DNA of 64,000 nucleotides from Nocardia tengchongensis (GCF_018362975.1 NZ_CP074371.1:7192001-7256000); one strand, 5' to 3'; positions 27,382-37,560 are shown, numbered from the stretch's first letter. Notes: generated by a model not told the origin, from the sequence alone. A program made the numbers and translations.

Positions 27382-28704
27382 ATGAACGTGACCAGCGCCA
27401 CCCCCGCGGCCCTGGGGCAGGAGTTATCGGAGGGACTACGCCGCGTCGGCGTGGGTGTCCGGCGGTTCGCCCGCAACCCGTACGCCGATTACCAGCGCTG
27501 GGTCGAGGCGACCGGGTTCGACTACCCCGCCTCGATGGCCGTTCTGGTGGATCTGATGATGTACGCGGTCGCCACGACGGCCTTCGCGCAACGGATTGCC
27601 GCCGGCTACTTCCCCAGCGCTATGGCCGCCGCCGCACTGATCCTCGCCCTGGCGACCGGACTGCCGTGCATCATCTTGGACATCAAGCCGCGCCCGGCAC
27701 TGCTGGCCGGGTTGACCATGGCGGCGGTCGCCCTTTTCCTGACCCAGCCGGTCCCACTGGATGCCGCACCGCTCATTCTGATCCTCATCGCGGGCGAGAT
27801 CGCCGCGATCACGCCCACAACGGTCAGTGTGGCCGTGGGCCTGGCCATGTTCGCGGAACTGCTGTTCTTCAAATCCGTGCGCGGCGTCGACGGTTTCACC
27901 TGGTTCTCGGTAGGCATCCTCTTCGCCTGGTTCACCGGTCAACTGCTCAACTATCAACGCCGCTACCTCTATCAGGAGCGCGACTATCAGGACATTCGTG
28001 CCCGGGCCGCGGCGGACGAGGAGCGCCGCCACATCGCCCGTGAGGTACACGATGTGATCGCGCATTCGCTGAGCATCACGCTGCTACACGTGACCGCGGC
28101 CCGGCACGCCTTGCAGACCGATCGGGACGTCGACGAGGCGATCGACGCGTTGTCCGACGCCGAGCGGCTGGGCCGCCAGGCCATGGCCGATATCCGGCGC
28201 ACGGTCGGCCTGCTCGGGGAGCGGTCGGCACCACAAAGACCCGAACCCGGTGTGGAGGACATCGGCGATCTGGTCTCGGACTTCGTCCGCGCGGGAATGC
28301 CGATCGACTTCGAAGCGGACGGCGATCCCACCGAGATCTCGGCGGCACTGGGGCTGGCGCTGTATCGCGTCTGCCAGGAATCCCTCGCGAATGTCGCCAA
28401 GCACGCGCAAGGCGCCCACGCCCAGGTGCGAATCTTGGCGCATGCCAGGCATATCGAGCTGACCGTGACCAACACGCTGCCCGCCGGAGCGGCCGCGCGG
28501 CCCGGTCGCGGCATGGGCATCTCCGGCATGCGTCAGCGCCTCGCCGCACTCGGCGGCACGCTGACCTCGGGACCCGCGGACGGCGGCTGGCAGGTGAAAG
28601 CCAGCATTCCGACCACCAGTCAGTGGCCCTGCGTGGCCGCCGCCGAACACGGCCTGCGCACCGCGGTGCAGGCCATCATCATGAAGCCCCAGGAGGGTGT
28701 GTGA
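27382..28704 (+). CDS. Sensor histidine kinase (NarL/DesK-type, HisKA_3)
   Basis: A 440-residue protein. About six membrane segments lie between residues 50 and 195 (ASMAVLVDLMMYAVATTAFA through WFSVGILFAWFTGQLL). The dimerisation/phosphoacceptor region is RRHIAREVHDVIAHSLSITL (His in REVHDVIAH), and the HATPase domain has ESLANVAKHA and GRGMGISGMRQRLAALGG. The input ligand is unknown; the sensor is membrane-embedded. The stop overlaps the response-regulator start (GTGA). Confidence 0.94.
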   Translation: MNVTSATPAALGQELSEGLRRVGVGVRRFARNPYADYQRWVEATGFDYPASMAVLVDLMMYAVATTAFAQRIAAGYFPSAMAAAALILALATGLPCIILDIKPRPALLAGLTMAAVALFLTQPVPLDAAPLILILIAGEIAAITPTTVSVAVGLAMFAELLFFKSVRGVDGFTWFSVGILFAWFTGQLLNYQRRYLYQERDYQDIRARAAADEERRHIAREVHDVIAHSLSITLLHVTAARHALQTDRDVDEAIDALSDAERLGRQAMADIRRTVGLLGERSAPQRPEPGVEDIGDLVSDFVRAGMPIDFEADGDPTEISAALGLALYRVCQESLANVAKHAQGAHAQVRILAHARHIELTVTNTLPAGAAARPGRGMGISGMRQRLAALGGTLTSGPADGGWQVKASIPTTSQWPCVAAAEHGLRTAVQAIIMKPQEGV

Positions 28705-29387
28705 CCGACCGTCCGGACGAGGAAGTGATCGGCGTACTCGTCGTCGACGATCAGGAGCTGGTACGCGGCGGACTGCGCCGAATCCTGCGCCGCCGCGACG
28801 GTTTCGTGGTGACCGAGTGCTCCGACGGCGACGAGGTGCCGGTCGCGGTCGCGGCGCACCGCCCGGATCTGGTCCTGATGGACCTGCGGATGAAGCGGAT
28901 CGGCGGCATCGAGGCCACCCGCACCCTGCGCGGCACCCCGGACGCGCCCCCGGTGCTGGTGCTCACCACGTTCGACGACGAGCAGCTGCTGTCGGGCGCG
29001 CTGCGGGCGGGCGCGGCCGGTTTTCTGCTCAAGGACTCCCCCGCCGAGGATCTGATCCGCGCGGTGCGCACGGTCGCGGGCGGCGGTTCGTGGCTGGATC
29101 CGACCGTCACCCCGCGTGTCCTGACTACCTACCGTTCGGCGCGTCCCACTCCCGCGGCCGGCGGCAATCGGCTCTCCGAGCTCACGGTTCGCGAGCTCGA
29201 GGTGCTCGAGTTGATCGGCAGAGGCCGGGTCAACGCGGAGATCGCGAGCACTCTCGGTATCTCGGAAGTAACGGTGAAGAGCCACGTGGGACATATCTTC
29301 GGGAAGCTTGGGTTACGCGACCGCTCCGCCGCCATCGTCTTTGCGTTTGACCACGGCGTAGTCGCACCGGGAGAATCCACCTCTTAG
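28701..29387 (+). CDS. Response regulator, NarL/LuxR family
   Basis: A 228-residue regulator. The receiver domain has VLVVDDQELVRGGLRRIL and the phosphoacceptor Asp in LVLMDLRMKRIGG, then conserved Thr and Lys (LTTFDD, LLKDSPAEDLIRAV). The LuxR helix-turn-helix is at the C-terminus (LTVRELEVLELIGRGRVNAEI, VTVKSHVGHIFGKL). GTG 28701 overlaps the kinase stop, so the pair is translationally coupled. Confidence 0.95.
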   Translation: MTDRPDEEVIGVLVVDDQELVRGGLRRILRRRDGFVVTECSDGDEVPVAVAAHRPDLVLMDLRMKRIGGIEATRTLRGTPDAPPVLVLTTFDDEQLLSGALRAGAAGFLLKDSPAEDLIRAVRTVAGGGSWLDPTVTPRVLTTYRSARPTPAAGGNRLSELTVRELEVLELIGRGRVNAEIASTLGISEVTVKSHVGHIFGKLGLRDRSAAIVFAFDHGVVAPGESTS

Positions 29388-29445
29388 AGGGGTGGGTCGC
29401 GGGTCCTCGTCTGCTTCCCTCCCATGAGTGTGGAGGTTTGACGGG

Positions 29446-31245
29446 GTGGATGCGCCATCGCGGGCCGGGAGCAGGTTCGGGCCGTACGAGTTGCGCTCGC
29501 TGCTCGGCAGGGGCGGCATGGGCGAGGTCTACGAGGCCTATGACACGTCCAAGGATCGCGTCGTCGCCCTCAAGCTGCTGCCCGCCGAGCTCGCCAAAGA
29601 TCCGTCCTATCAGGAGCGCTTCCGGCGCGAGTCGCAGGCGGCGGCGCGGCTGGCGGAACCGCACATCATCCCCATCCACGACTGGGGCGAGATCGACGGT
29701 GTGCTCTACATCGACATGCGGCTGGTGCGCGGGCGGGATCTGCGTTCGCTGCTGGACCAGCTCGGCGCGCTGCCGCCGCTGCGGGTCATCGGGATCATCG
29801 AGCAGGTGGCGGCGGCGCTGGACGCGGCCCACTATTCGGGGCTGGTGCACCGCGACGTCAAACCCGCGAACATCCTTGTCACCGATGCGGATTTCGCATA
29901 TCTCGCCGATTTCGGCATCGCGCGCGCCGAGGGCGACTCGACCATCACCATGACCGGCACGGCCGTGGGCTCCTACGCCTACATGGCCCCGGAGCGTTTC
30001 GACGCGGGCCCGGTGTCCGGCCGCGCTGACATCTATTCGCTGGGCTGTGTGCTGCACGAATGCCTCACCGGCGACAAGCCGTTCCCGGCCGACAACATGA
30101 GCGTGCTGATCCGCTCGCACCTGTCGGAGGCGCCGCCGCTGACCAGCATGCTGCGCGGCGGGATTCCGGCCGCCCTGGACGGGGTGGTCGCCAAGGCGCT
30201 GGCCAAGGACCCGAACGATCGCTTCTACACCGCGGGTGAATTCGCCCGCGCCGCGCGGACGGCGCTGGCCGGGGGTCAGGGGGTCCCGGGTCTGCCGGGC
30301 GAGCCGCCGCGGCCCGGCCGGACCGTGCCGCCGGGTCCGCCCGTGGGCCCGCCGACCACCGTGCTGCCGACGGGCGGGCCCGCCGGTCCGGCGACCACCC
30401 TGCTGCCGGGCGGCACTCCGCCGGCTCCGGCCCGCAACTCGGATCCCACTGTGCGGCAGACCAATCCCGGCCGGGCGCCGGGCACGACTTCGATCCCGGC
30501 CTACATCACCGGTTCCTTCCCGGCGGCCGAGGATCCCTCCCCCAGCAGTGATCTGCCGATCATCACGCCGTCGGATCCGACCCGGGTGCGGGTCAGCGAC
30601 TTCCACTACACCCCGCTGCCGCCGGACGCGCAGCAGCAGGCGGTGTGGGGTCACGCCCAGGCGCAGCAGCGGGACTTCCCGTACGCGCCGGCGCCCGATC
30701 CGTCGCTGTACCCGACCTCCGAGCACGCCATCGTGCAGCCCGAGCCCTGGGCGCCGGGGCGGCGGCGCAAGAAGTCGGTGGCGGTGCCGATCTCGATCGC
30801 CGTGCTGGTGGTGGCGCTGGCCGCGATCGCGGGTGCGGTGGGCTGGCAAGTCCTCGACCGCTCCGGCAACGAAACACCCATAACGACGGCAACGCAGGGT
30901 GTTCCGGGTACGACCCCACCGCGCTCGCAGCAGACGGGCCCGGCGGCGACGACCACGGCGTCCGAGTCGGTGCAGCTGCCGCCGGGTTCGACGCCGTGTC
31001 CACCGACGTACGCGGCGCAGGGCGGCTTCGCCAATTCCGCGATCGGGAACACGGTCACGTCGTGTCCTTTCGCGGAGGCGGTTCGCCGGTCTTATGCCGA
31101 TACGGCTACGGGTCGGCCGGGGTCGCCGGTTACTGTGGTAGCAGTGAGTCCGGTGACCGGCCGGTCTTACACGATGAACTGCACGGCCGCAGGCAAATTG
31201 GTGACCTGCGTCGGTGGTGAGAACGCGGTGGTGTATGTCTACTGA
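29446..31245 (+). CDS. Membrane Ser/Thr protein kinase with extracellular domain
   Basis: A 599-residue PknB-type kinase. The kinase domain spans residues 10-280: glycine loop [20 protein letters not shown] (ATP lysine), [21 protein letters not shown]. It is followed by a Pro/Thr-rich linker, one membrane helix ([21 protein letters not shown], near 445) and an extracellular region of about 130 residues with four Cys (PCPPTY, TSCPF, MNCT, TCVGG). GTG 29446 was chosen since GGAGG lies 9 nt before it. It overlaps the next lipoprotein gene by 11 bp, so the two products probably work together. Confidence 0.93.
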   Translation: MDAPSRAGSRFGPYELRSLLGRGGMGEVYEAYDTSKDRVVALKLLPAELAKDPSYQERFRRESQAAARLAEPHIIPIHDWGEIDGVLYIDMRLVRGRDLRSLLDQLGALPPLRVIGIIEQVAAALDAAHYSGLVHRDVKPANILVTDADFAYLADFGIARAEGDSTITMTGTAVGSYAYMAPERFDAGPVSGRADIYSLGCVLHECLTGDKPFPADNMSVLIRSHLSEAPPLTSMLRGGIPAALDGVVAKALAKDPNDRFYTAGEFARAARTALAGGQGVPGLPGEPPRPGRTVPPGPPVGPPTTVLPTGGPAGPATTLLPGGTPPAPARNSDPTVRQTNPGRAPGTTSIPAYITGSFPAAEDPSPSSDLPIITPSDPTRVRVSDFHYTPLPPDAQQQAVWGHAQAQQRDFPYAPAPDPSLYPTSEHAIVQPEPWAPGRRRKKSVAVPISIAVLVVALAAIAGAVGWQVLDRSGNETPITTATQGVPGTTPPRSQQTGPAATTTASESVQLPPGSTPCPPTYAAQGGFANSAIGNTVTSCPFAEAVRRSYADTATGRPGSPVTVVAVSPVTGRSYTMNCTAAGKLVTCVGGENAVVYVY

Positions 31246-32188
31246 TCCGATTCCGGCCTGTTGCAAGGGTTTTGTGCGCGGGCTGGCGATGGCGGCTGTG
31301 CTGGCCGTGTCGGGGTGCAGCCTGGATGTCGGTGCGGTGCACCATTCTTCGGCGCAGGCCGATGAGATCAAGCCGGTGGGTGACAGCTCCAAGTTGCAGA
31401 CCCCGAACCTGATCGCGCCCGATTTGCCCGAACTGTTCGGTTTGCCGAAAACCGTCGCGTTCGCAGCGGATTTCGCGGATCTGAAGGCCGGACTGGACGG
31501 TCGCATCGGAGTCGCCGTGATGCCGGTCGGCGGCGGCGACATGACCCTGCTGGGCGACTGGACCACCGGCATCGCCTGGTCCACCATCAAGGTGCCGCTG
31601 GCCCTGGCCGCCCTGCGCCACGACCCCACCGGCATGCGCTCCACCGCCGAGGCCGCCATCACCTTCTCCGACAACGATGCGGCGCAGACGCTCTGGACCT
31701 CACTGGGCACCGGCACCGAAGCCGCCGACGCGGTCGAGGCGATCCTGCGCGAGGCCGGCGACGCCACCACCGACGTCGCCGCCCGCCACACCAAACTGGC
31801 CGCCCTGGAATCCGACGACCTGCTCGCCTTCGGCGCCACCGACTGGTCGCTCGCCGACCAGGTGCACTTCGCCTCCCGGCTGCCCTGCCTGCCGCGCGCC
31901 AATTCCGTTGTCTCGCTGATGAGCGAGATCACCCCCAGCCAGAGCTGGGGACTGGGCCGGCTGATCGGCGCGGAGTTCAAGGGCGGCTGGGGGCCCGACG
32001 ACGACACCGGCAAGTACACGGTCCGCCAGTTCGGCCTGATCCCGACCTTCAACGGTCCGGTCGCCGTGGCCCTGGCCGCCGAACCCGCCTCGGGCAGTTT
32101 CGATGACGCCACCGACATGATGGACAAACTCGCCCTGCTGATCGGCGACCACCTGCCCGATCTGCGCGGCGGCCTCTGCTCGCACTGA
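31235..32188 (+). CDS. Lipoprotein with class A beta-lactamase/PBP-like fold
   Basis: About 317 residues from ATG 31235, which overlaps the kinase gene end. The signal peptide ends in lipobox AVSGC. The serine hydrolase motifs are present: SxxK in [14 protein letters not shown] in [11 protein letters not shown] and KGG in FKGGWGPD. The class A deacylation motif ExxLN is not seen in the omega-loop region, so it may bind or process peptidoglycan rather than hydrolyse beta-lactams. The paralog next door has the same motifs. Located outside the membrane, presumably close to the kinase sensor domain. Confidence 0.85.
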   Translation: MSTDPIPACCKGFVRGLAMAAVLAVSGCSLDVGAVHHSSAQADEIKPVGDSSKLQTPNLIAPDLPELFGLPKTVAFAADFADLKAGLDGRIGVAVMPVGGGDMTLLGDWTTGIAWSTIKVPLALAALRHDPTGMRSTAEAAITFSDNDAAQTLWTSLGTGTEAADAVEAILREAGDATTDVAARHTKLAALESDDLLAFGATDWSLADQVHFASRLPCLPRANSVVSLMSEITPSQSWGLGRLIGAEFKGGWGPDDDTGKYTVRQFGLIPTFNGPVAVALAAEPASGSFDDATDMMDKLALLIGDHLPDLRGGLCSH

Positions 32189-32317
32189 AAAACGACCGTA
32201 CCCACCGCATTTGACCCCCGCCGTCCGGACCCACAACAATCCCTGAGATTGACGGGTCCGGGCGTGTCCGCTAGGAACAGGGAACGCCCGGACGCCGGAG
32301 CAGATGGAGGTCGATGG

Positions 32318-33211
32318 GTGCACGCACCGTATTCACGCGGACGGCGGCTGGTTCGTGCCGCCGGTCGCGGCGCCCTGGTGCTGGCGCTGGGCGCGCTCGC
32401 CGCGTGTACCAGCAAACCCGTTCTGGTACCGGACAAAACGAGCGCCCCGGCGACGGCCGCGGCCACCGTTCCGGCCACCGCGGTATCGCTACCCGGCACC
32501 CTGGCCTGGGATTTCGTCAATGAACTGAAGCCGTCGCTGTCCGGCAAGGTGGGTCTCGCCCTCATTCCGGTGGGCAGCGATCAGCTGGTGACACTGGGCG
32601 ATTGGGCCTCGGGTCCGGGCTGGTCGACCATGAAGGTGCCGCTGACGCTCGCGGCGCTGCGCAAGAATTCGGGCAATCAGGTGGCTGCTGTCAATGCCAT
32701 CGAGTACTCCGACAACGCCGCCGCCGACACCCTCTGGCAGTCGCTGGGCTCCCCCGACGCGGCGGCCCAGATCGTCCAGGACGTGCTGCGCGAGGGCGGC
32801 GACGCCGAGACCACGGTGCCCGCCACCCGCACCCGCGCCGACTACTCGGCCTTCGGCCAGGCCGACTGGTCGCTGGCCGATCAGGTGAAGTTCGCGTCGA
32901 AACTGCCGTGTCTGCCCGAGTCCGACTCGGTCACCACGCTGATGGGCAAGATCAGTTCCGGCCAGCGCTGGGGCCTGGGCAATTTGGACGGAGCGCAGTT
33001 CAAGGGCGGCTGGGGGCCCGACACCAGCGGGAACTACCTCGTCCGGCAGGTGGGACTGATTCCCATCCGCGGCGGCCAGATCGCCATCGCGATTGCCACC
33101 CAGCCCAATTCCGGCTCCTTCGACGATGGCACCGTCATCCTCACCAAGCTCGCCACCCTGATCGGCAAGCACCTCGACGAACTCAAGGGCGGGGCCTGCC
33201 CGGCCGGTTAG
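32318..33211 (+). CDS. Paralogous beta-lactamase/PBP-like lipoprotein
   Basis: A 297-residue protein. GTG 32318 has GGAGG 7 nt upstream. The signal peptide ends in lipobox GALAAC. Motifs parallel the preceding gene: WSTMKVPLTL (SxxK), YSDNAAADTLW (SDN), FKGGWGPD (KGG); an ExxLN motif is again not evident. The two genes are tandem duplicates that have diverged. Role inferred: cell-wall related, linked to the upstream kinase. Confidence 0.85.
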   Translation: MHAPYSRGRRLVRAAGRGALVLALGALAACTSKPVLVPDKTSAPATAAATVPATAVSLPGTLAWDFVNELKPSLSGKVGLALIPVGSDQLVTLGDWASGPGWSTMKVPLTLAALRKNSGNQVAAVNAIEYSDNAAADTLWQSLGSPDAAAQIVQDVLREGGDAETTVPATRTRADYSAFGQADWSLADQVKFASKLPCLPESDSVTTLMGKISSGQRWGLGNLDGAQFKGGWGPDTSGNYLVRQVGLIPIRGGQIAIAIATQPNSGSFDDGTVILTKLATLIGKHLDELKGGACPAG

Positions 33212-33292
33212 CCGGGGCAGCCGGAAAACCGTAACCAGCGGTTCACGGGGGTAGAGATCACCGGCCACCCATCTCAGGGCAAGATGGGGTTC

Positions 33293-34324
33293 ATGCGCAT
33301 CGGAGTCTTGACCGGAGGCGGAGACTGCCCAGGCCTGAATGCCGTGATCCGTGCTGTCGTTCGCACCGCGAACGGCCGCTGGGGAGACGCCATCGTGGGG
33401 TTCCAGGACGGCTGGCGCGGGCTACTCGAGGATCGCAAGATCCAGATCCTCAACAACGACCGCACCGATCGCCTGCTCACCAAGGGCGGCACCATCCTCG
33501 GCACCGCGCGCACCAACCCCGAAATCCTGCGCGCCGGACTCCCCCGCATCAAGCAGACCCTCGACGACAACGGCATCGACGCCCTCATCCCGATCGGCGG
33601 CGAGGGCACCCTGACCGCGGCCTCCTGGCTGGCCGACGAGGGCGTGTCCGTGGTGGGCGTGCCCAAGACCATCGACAACGACATCGACTGCACCGACACC
33701 ACCTTCGGCCACGACACCGCGGTCGCCATCGCCACCGAGGCCATCGACCGGCTGCACACCACCGCCGAATCCCACCAGCGCGTCATGCTGGTCGAGGTGA
33801 TGGGGCGGCACGCCGGCTGGATCGCCGTCAACTGCGGCATCGCCTCCGGCGCGCACCTGACCCTGGTCCCCGAGGTGCCCTTCGACGTGGACGAGGTCTG
33901 CGCCATGGTGAAACGCCGCTTCCAGCGCGGAGATTCGCACTTCATCTGCGTGGTCGCCGAGGGCGCGCACCCCGACCCCGGTTCCATGACTTTGCGCGAC
34001 GGCGGCATCGACGAATTCGGGCACGTCCGATTCACCGGTGTCGCACAGCAGCTCGCGGGCGAGATCGAGCGGCGCATCGGCAAGGAGGTCCGGGTCACCG
34101 TGCTCGGCCACGTGCAGCGCGGTGGCACGCCGACGCCGTACGACCGGGTGCTGGCGACGCGTTTCGGCGTGCATGCCGCGGAAGCCGTGCACGCCGGACA
34201 ATTCGAGCAGATGGTGGCATTGCACGGCACCGAGATCGAACTGGTGCCGCTGTCGGAGGCCACCAAGCAGCTGAAGCTGGTGCCGCAGGAACGGTATCGG
34301 GAGGCGGCCGCCTTCTTCGGCTGA
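33293..34324 (+). CDS. pfkA: 6-phosphofructokinase
   Basis: About 343 residues; phosphorylates fructose 6-phosphate in glycolysis. Signatures: [19 protein letters not shown], the nucleotide loop [25 protein letters not shown] with the catalytic Asp, and [13 protein letters not shown] with PKTIDND is the Gly/Lys combination seen in actinobacterial group III enzymes; ATP versus PPi use should not be assumed. ATG 33293 fits family starts; an in-frame ATG at 33284 is possible. Corresponds to Rv3010c. Confidence 0.96.
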   Translation: MRIGVLTGGGDCPGLNAVIRAVVRTANGRWGDAIVGFQDGWRGLLEDRKIQILNNDRTDRLLTKGGTILGTARTNPEILRAGLPRIKQTLDDNGIDALIPIGGEGTLTAASWLADEGVSVVGVPKTIDNDIDCTDTTFGHDTAVAIATEAIDRLHTTAESHQRVMLVEVMGRHAGWIAVNCGIASGAHLTLVPEVPFDVDEVCAMVKRRFQRGDSHFICVVAEGAHPDPGSMTLRDGGIDEFGHVRFTGVAQQLAGEIERRIGKEVRVTVLGHVQRGGTPTPYDRVLATRFGVHAAEAVHAGQFEQMVALHGTEIELVPLSEATKQLKLVPQERYREAAAFFG

Positions 34325-34357
34325 GCCGGAACAGCTCTGGGAGCAGACGCTCCGAAT

Positions 34358-34389
34358 ACGGCCCTCGCACTTGCCGGTGCGAGGGCCGT
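34358..34389 (+). terminator. Hairpin after pfkA
   Basis: Perfect 13-bp stem (ACGGCCCTCGCAC), 6-nt loop, then TTTC, 33 bp after the pfkA stop. Likely bidirectional terminator between pfkA and the convergent CGNR gene. Confidence 0.75.
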
Positions 34390-34418
34390 TTCATGTTCCG
34401 GGCAGGTTCAGGCGCGGC

Positions 34419-35000
34419 TCATTCGTCGCGGTGCTGGGCGTAGTGGCGGGCCGCGCGGGCGCGATTGCCGCAGGCCACCGAGCACCACTCCTGGCGCGGA
34501 TGCGATTTCACGAAGTACCGGACGCAGCGCGGGGCCGGGCAGACCCGGATCTGCGCGGCTTGCGGGCCGCCGAAGAATTCGATGGAGGCGTCGGCCAATC
34601 CGGCCTTGACGGTGTCGACGTCGCTCTTGGTGACCAGCCGGTATTCGGGCCGGGGACCCTCGCGGTCCCATTCCAGCAGCCGGAGCGCGGGGGCAGCGGC
34701 GGTGTTGACGGCGGCCAGCGCCTCGGGGAACGGCGGCAGCACGGTCGCGTCGGCTGAGCTGGGCGGGTGCGGCGCAACGTATTCCGCGAACAGCGCGCGC
34801 ACGCTCTGCCGCAGGTCCACCAGGGCCGCGCGTTCGGCCTCGGTCGGCAGGTAGGCCTCGAGGTCCAGGTAGACACCGATATTCGCGGCATTGGCGACCA
34901 GCCACTCGCGAGTGGATTCGGGAGTGCCGAAGGCGTCGGTGAGGCCGCGGCTGGTGGCGCGGATGGTGTTCGCCAAGCGGAGTGCCAAAGGATCGACCAT
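34419..35000 (-). CDS. CGNR zinc-finger (ABATE-domain) regulator
   Basis: A 193-residue protein with an N-terminal ABATE/DUF1470 region and a C-terminal CGNR zinc finger (RVCPAPRCVRYF, EWCSVACGNRARAARHY), with four Cys ligands. CGNR proteins are presumed DNA-binding stress regulators. It is divergent from the CMD/AhpD-like gene at 35089, the likely target. Confidence 0.88.
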   Translation of the reverse strand: MVDPLALRLANTIRATSRGLTDAFGTPESTREWLVANAANIGVYLDLEAYLPTEAERAALVDLRQSVRALFAEYVAPHPPSSADATVLPPFPEALAAVNTAAAPALRLLEWDREGPRPEYRLVTKSDVDTVKAGLADASIEFFGGPQAAQIRVCPAPRCVRYFVKSHPRQEWCSVACGNRARAARHYAQHRDE

Positions 35001-35088
35001 GCCCCCAATTTTAACGGGTATTGCGCTTTGGTGCCATTATGTTCTAACGTGCGAAAGCACGATGTTCCGTTAGAAAGTTGAGGACGCC

Positions 35089-35583
35089 ATGATCGCTCCG
35101 ATCGAGAACGCACCGTTGCTGGACGAGGTCCGCAAGCGCATGGGCCGCGTGCCGAACATGACCAAGGTGATGGCCAACGCGCCCGTGGTACTGGAGGGTT
35201 ACCTCGGACTGGCCGGCGCACTGAAGAAGGGCACCCTGCCGGCCCCGACCTCCGAGCGCATCGCACTCACCGTCGGCGCGGCCAACGACTGCGGCTACTG
35301 CGTCGCCGCGCACACCTTCACCGGCAAGCGGGTCGCCAAGCTGAGCGGCGAGGAGATCGAGGCCGCCAAGCAGGGCACCTCGGCCGACCCGAAAGAGGCT
35401 GCGGCCGTGACCTTCGCCCGGGAACTCACCGAGAGCCGCGGCAAGGCCGATCCGGCGGCGGCGCTGGCCGCGGGCTGGACGCAGGAGCAGGTGCTCGAAA
35501 TCGTCGCCCTGGTCGCCCTGCAGACCCTGACCAACTACGTCAACAAGGTCGGCGAGACCGAAAACGACTGGCCCGCCGCGTAA
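35089..35583 (+). CDS. Carboxymuconolactone decarboxylase/AhpD-like protein
   Basis: A 164-residue CMD-family protein. The active region NDCGYCVAAHTF carries the CxxC and nearby His of AhpD-type thiol oxidoreductases. It is all helical otherwise (KVMANAPVVLEGYLGLAGAL). It probably works in peroxide or thiol defence; the reaction is inferred from the motif. Divergent from the CGNR regulator. Confidence 0.88.
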   Translation: MIAPIENAPLLDEVRKRMGRVPNMTKVMANAPVVLEGYLGLAGALKKGTLPAPTSERIALTVGAANDCGYCVAAHTFTGKRVAKLSGEEIEAAKQGTSADPKEAAAVTFARELTESRGKADPAAALAAGWTQEQVLEIVALVALQTLTNYVNKVGETENDWPAA

Positions 35584-35649
35584 TTTGTCCCATTTTTGGC
35601 GCTGATGGTCCCCTCGGGGACCACGCGCGGATCCCTAAGGTCGGAAATC

Positions 35650-35871
35650 ATGAACGCCGTCAAGTCCCCCAGCCTGATCGACGCGCAGGTGCTGCGCTCC
35701 CTGTTGCACAACGGCATCGTGGTCCGCGCGGTCGCACTGGCCGTCGCCACCATCGTGCTGCTGGTCATCCACCACCCCACCTGGGTGCCCTACTCGGTCA
35801 GCGGGTACGCCATCTGGAATGCCGCCGCCGTCACCCTCAACTCCGCCCGCGCCGCCGCCCGCGCGGCCTGA
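35650..35871 (+). CDS. Small single-span membrane protein
   Basis: A 73-residue protein from ATG 35650 (MNAVKSPSLIDAQ). One clear transmembrane helix (VVRAVALAVATIVLLVIHHP) with a second weakly hydrophobic segment (SGYAIWNAAAVTLN). No family recognised. It follows the CMD gene by 66 bp with a small hairpin (TGGTCCCC/GGGGACCA, 35606-35623) in between. Confidence 0.6.
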   Translation: MNAVKSPSLIDAQVLRSLLHNGIVVRAVALAVATIVLLVIHHPTWVPYSVSGYAIWNAAAVTLNSARAAARAA

Positions 35872-35925
35872 ACACCCCTGCCGCCGCCGGACCCCGGGCT
35901 CGAACCCTGTCGGCCACACCAGCCT

Positions 35926-36123
35926 TCAGCGGTCGAATCGCCCGGCGGCCAGGGCGGCGGTGAAGCTGTCCCACTGCGCCGGCGGGAAGACCAACGCCGG
36001 ACCCGTGGGGTTCTTGCTGTCCCGGACCCCGACACCGCCGGCCAGGAACGCGATCTCCACGCACTCCTTGGCCCCGGTGCTGCGAACGCTCTTGAACCAC
36101 CGGACGCCCGGTTCGACGCTCAC
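35926..36123 (-). CDS. DUF397 domain protein
   Basis: A 65-residue complete DUF397 protein (RWFKSVRS, ECVEIAFL, VGVRDSKNP, FPPAQWDSFTAAL). It overlaps the upstream XRE/DUF5753 gene by 4 bp. Function as for the partial copy at the window start: a small partner of the regulator, mechanism unknown. Confidence 0.92.
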   Translation of the reverse strand: MSVEPGVRWFKSVRSTGAKECVEIAFLAGGVGVRDSKNPTGPALVFPPAQWDSFTAALAAGRFDR

Positions 36124-37001
36124 GTCGCGTACTCCTTCGCTGCCCTCCGCACGACGTCCCTGCTGGCCGTCTCGTCCAGCGCGGCGGTTTGAATCGCCTG
36201 GTATGCCTCGCGATATCGGTCGACCGCCGCCTGTTTCTCGAGGTAGAGGTCGCCGAGGAAGTTCTCCAGGTAGACGACCGTGGGCTCGACGGGCCGATTG
36301 CCCGCGTCGCGGCCGAAATCCAGGATCACGAACGGGCCCACGGTATGGCCGATCGGTACGCCCGCCGAGAACGGCAGTACCCGAACAGCGATCGTCGGCA
36401 GTGTCGACATGTCGGCCAGCCGCCGCAGTTGCGCGGCCATCACGCGCCGACCGCCGACAACGCGATGTAGTACGGCTTCATGCACCACCACATCGAAGAA
36501 CGCGGGACTTCGCTTGCGCGTCAAGAGGCTTTGACGGCGGGTCTTCAACTGCACCCGGCGGTCCAGTTGCTCGCTCGCGGCATCCGGCCAGTAATCATTG
36601 ATCAGGACGCGCGCGTAATCGGCGGTCTGCAGCAGGCCCGGAATGATTTCCGGCTGGTAGGAGATGAGGGTGCGAGCCGAGGCTTCCAGACCCACATACA
36701 CATTGAAACCCTCGGGAATCAGATCGTCGTATTCGTGCCACCAGGACTTGACGCCGGCCTGTTGCACGAGGCCGGTGAGGGCGGAACCGAATTCGTCGTC
36801 GAAATCGTAGATTCGGCACAATTCGCGGATATCGAGCACCCGGATCTTCTCCGCATTACCGGTTTCCAGCCGCTGCAGCTTGGACTCGCTCCACTCCATC
36901 AACGCCGCGGCCTCGGCAATCGTCATATTGCACTGCATCCGGCCTTCGCGCAGGTACCTCCCCAGCTGCCGACGCGGCAACGTCGAACCGTGCTCGGACA
37001 T
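36120..37001 (-). CDS. XRE-family regulator with DUF5753
   Basis: A 293-residue paralog of the protein at 104-988, with the same opening (STLPRRQLGRYLREG), helix-turn-helix (ITIAEAAALMEWSESKLQRLETG) and DUF5753 landmarks (GLLQTADYARVLI, PFVILDFGRD, YLENFLGDLYLEK). ATG 37001 was chosen because GGGGGAGG precedes it by 5 nt. With the DUF397 gene it forms a second complete Scr1/WhiJ-like pair. Confidence 0.92.
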   Translation of the reverse strand: MSEHGSTLPRRQLGRYLREGRMQCNMTIAEAAALMEWSESKLQRLETGNAEKIRVLDIRELCRIYDFDDEFGSALTGLVQQAGVKSWWHEYDDLIPEGFNVYVGLEASARTLISYQPEIIPGLLQTADYARVLINDYWPDAASEQLDRRVQLKTRRQSLLTRKRSPAFFDVVVHEAVLHRVVGGRRVMAAQLRRLADMSTLPTIAVRVLPFSAGVPIGHTVGPFVILDFGRDAGNRPVEPTVVYLENFLGDLYLEKQAAVDRYREAYQAIQTAALDETASRDVVRRAAKEYAT

Positions 37002-37016
37002 CGAATCCTCCCCCAC

Positions 37017-37380
37017 GAAGGCTGTTTTCGGTCACTGCGAATGATGCTCCCACGCGATATGAATGCTGACCTGGCGCTTTCGGAAAGTTTCCCACCGCGG
37101 CGCGACATCGATTGCCGGTTCGCCGAAACGGTGCTGGACTGGAGTCGCGCCCGGTGAGAACCGGAGCCCTGATATCTCTGGACCCACTCGTCCCCGAGCC
37201 GGGCGCACCAAATCCACCCTGTACCGCCCCACCGACCGGGCGCGGCAGGGACCCGATTGCGGCGTGGCGCGCAATGAATCTCGATAGGCTGATGTGGGCC
37301 CGGCGTACCCGCGCCGCACACCGAGCGCAGCGCCGGACCGCGAACTGTCCCAGCCCCATGCGCTGCCTTCGGTGGACACC
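37017..37380. other. Gap upstream of XRE regulator, nothing convincing
   Basis: About 360 bp. Short Arg/Pro-rich open frames exist on the plus strand but lack ribosome binding sites and familiar sequence. It presumably holds the promoters of the XRE gene and of the small gene at 37381. Confidence 0.5.
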
Positions 37381-37560
37381 ATGATGTATCTGTTCGACTG
37401 CACGATGGACCCCGGCGACCTGGGCCTCCCCCAGGCCCATCAGGCCATGCAGATCCACAAGTTCTGCACCGTGGACAACTGCCTGGTCCGCCGCCGCGCC
37501 CGCCAAATCCTCGTCGAGAAGGGCCAGATGGTCCTCGACGACCGCGCCCGACATCCCTAG
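37381..37560 (+). CDS. Small hypothetical protein
   Basis: A 59-residue protein starting MMYLFDCTMDPGDLG and containing HKFCTVDNCLVRRRARQIL. Three cysteines and a His could form a metal or structural site, but I know no family. Codon use is regular and GC3-rich. A GGTGGA sequence lies 4 nt before the ATG. It converges on the kinase gene (4-bp overlap of ends). Confidence 0.5.
   Translation: MMYLFDCTMDPGDLGLPQAHQAMQIHKFCTVDNCLVRRRARQILVEKGQMVLDDRARHP

Noticed and set aside
29230..32565. 1111-codon open frame on the minus strand
   Set aside because: Antisense to the kinase and lipoprotein genes, which have clear motifs and starts; no recognisable domain in the long frame.
35887..35925. tRNA-like T-arm and CCA-like end (GGGCTCGAACCC ... 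ACACCA)
   Set aside because: Only the T-arm resemblance is present. No acceptor, D-arm or anticodon arm can be drawn on either strand, and the sequence lies just past the DUF397 stop. Could at most be a tRNA fragment.
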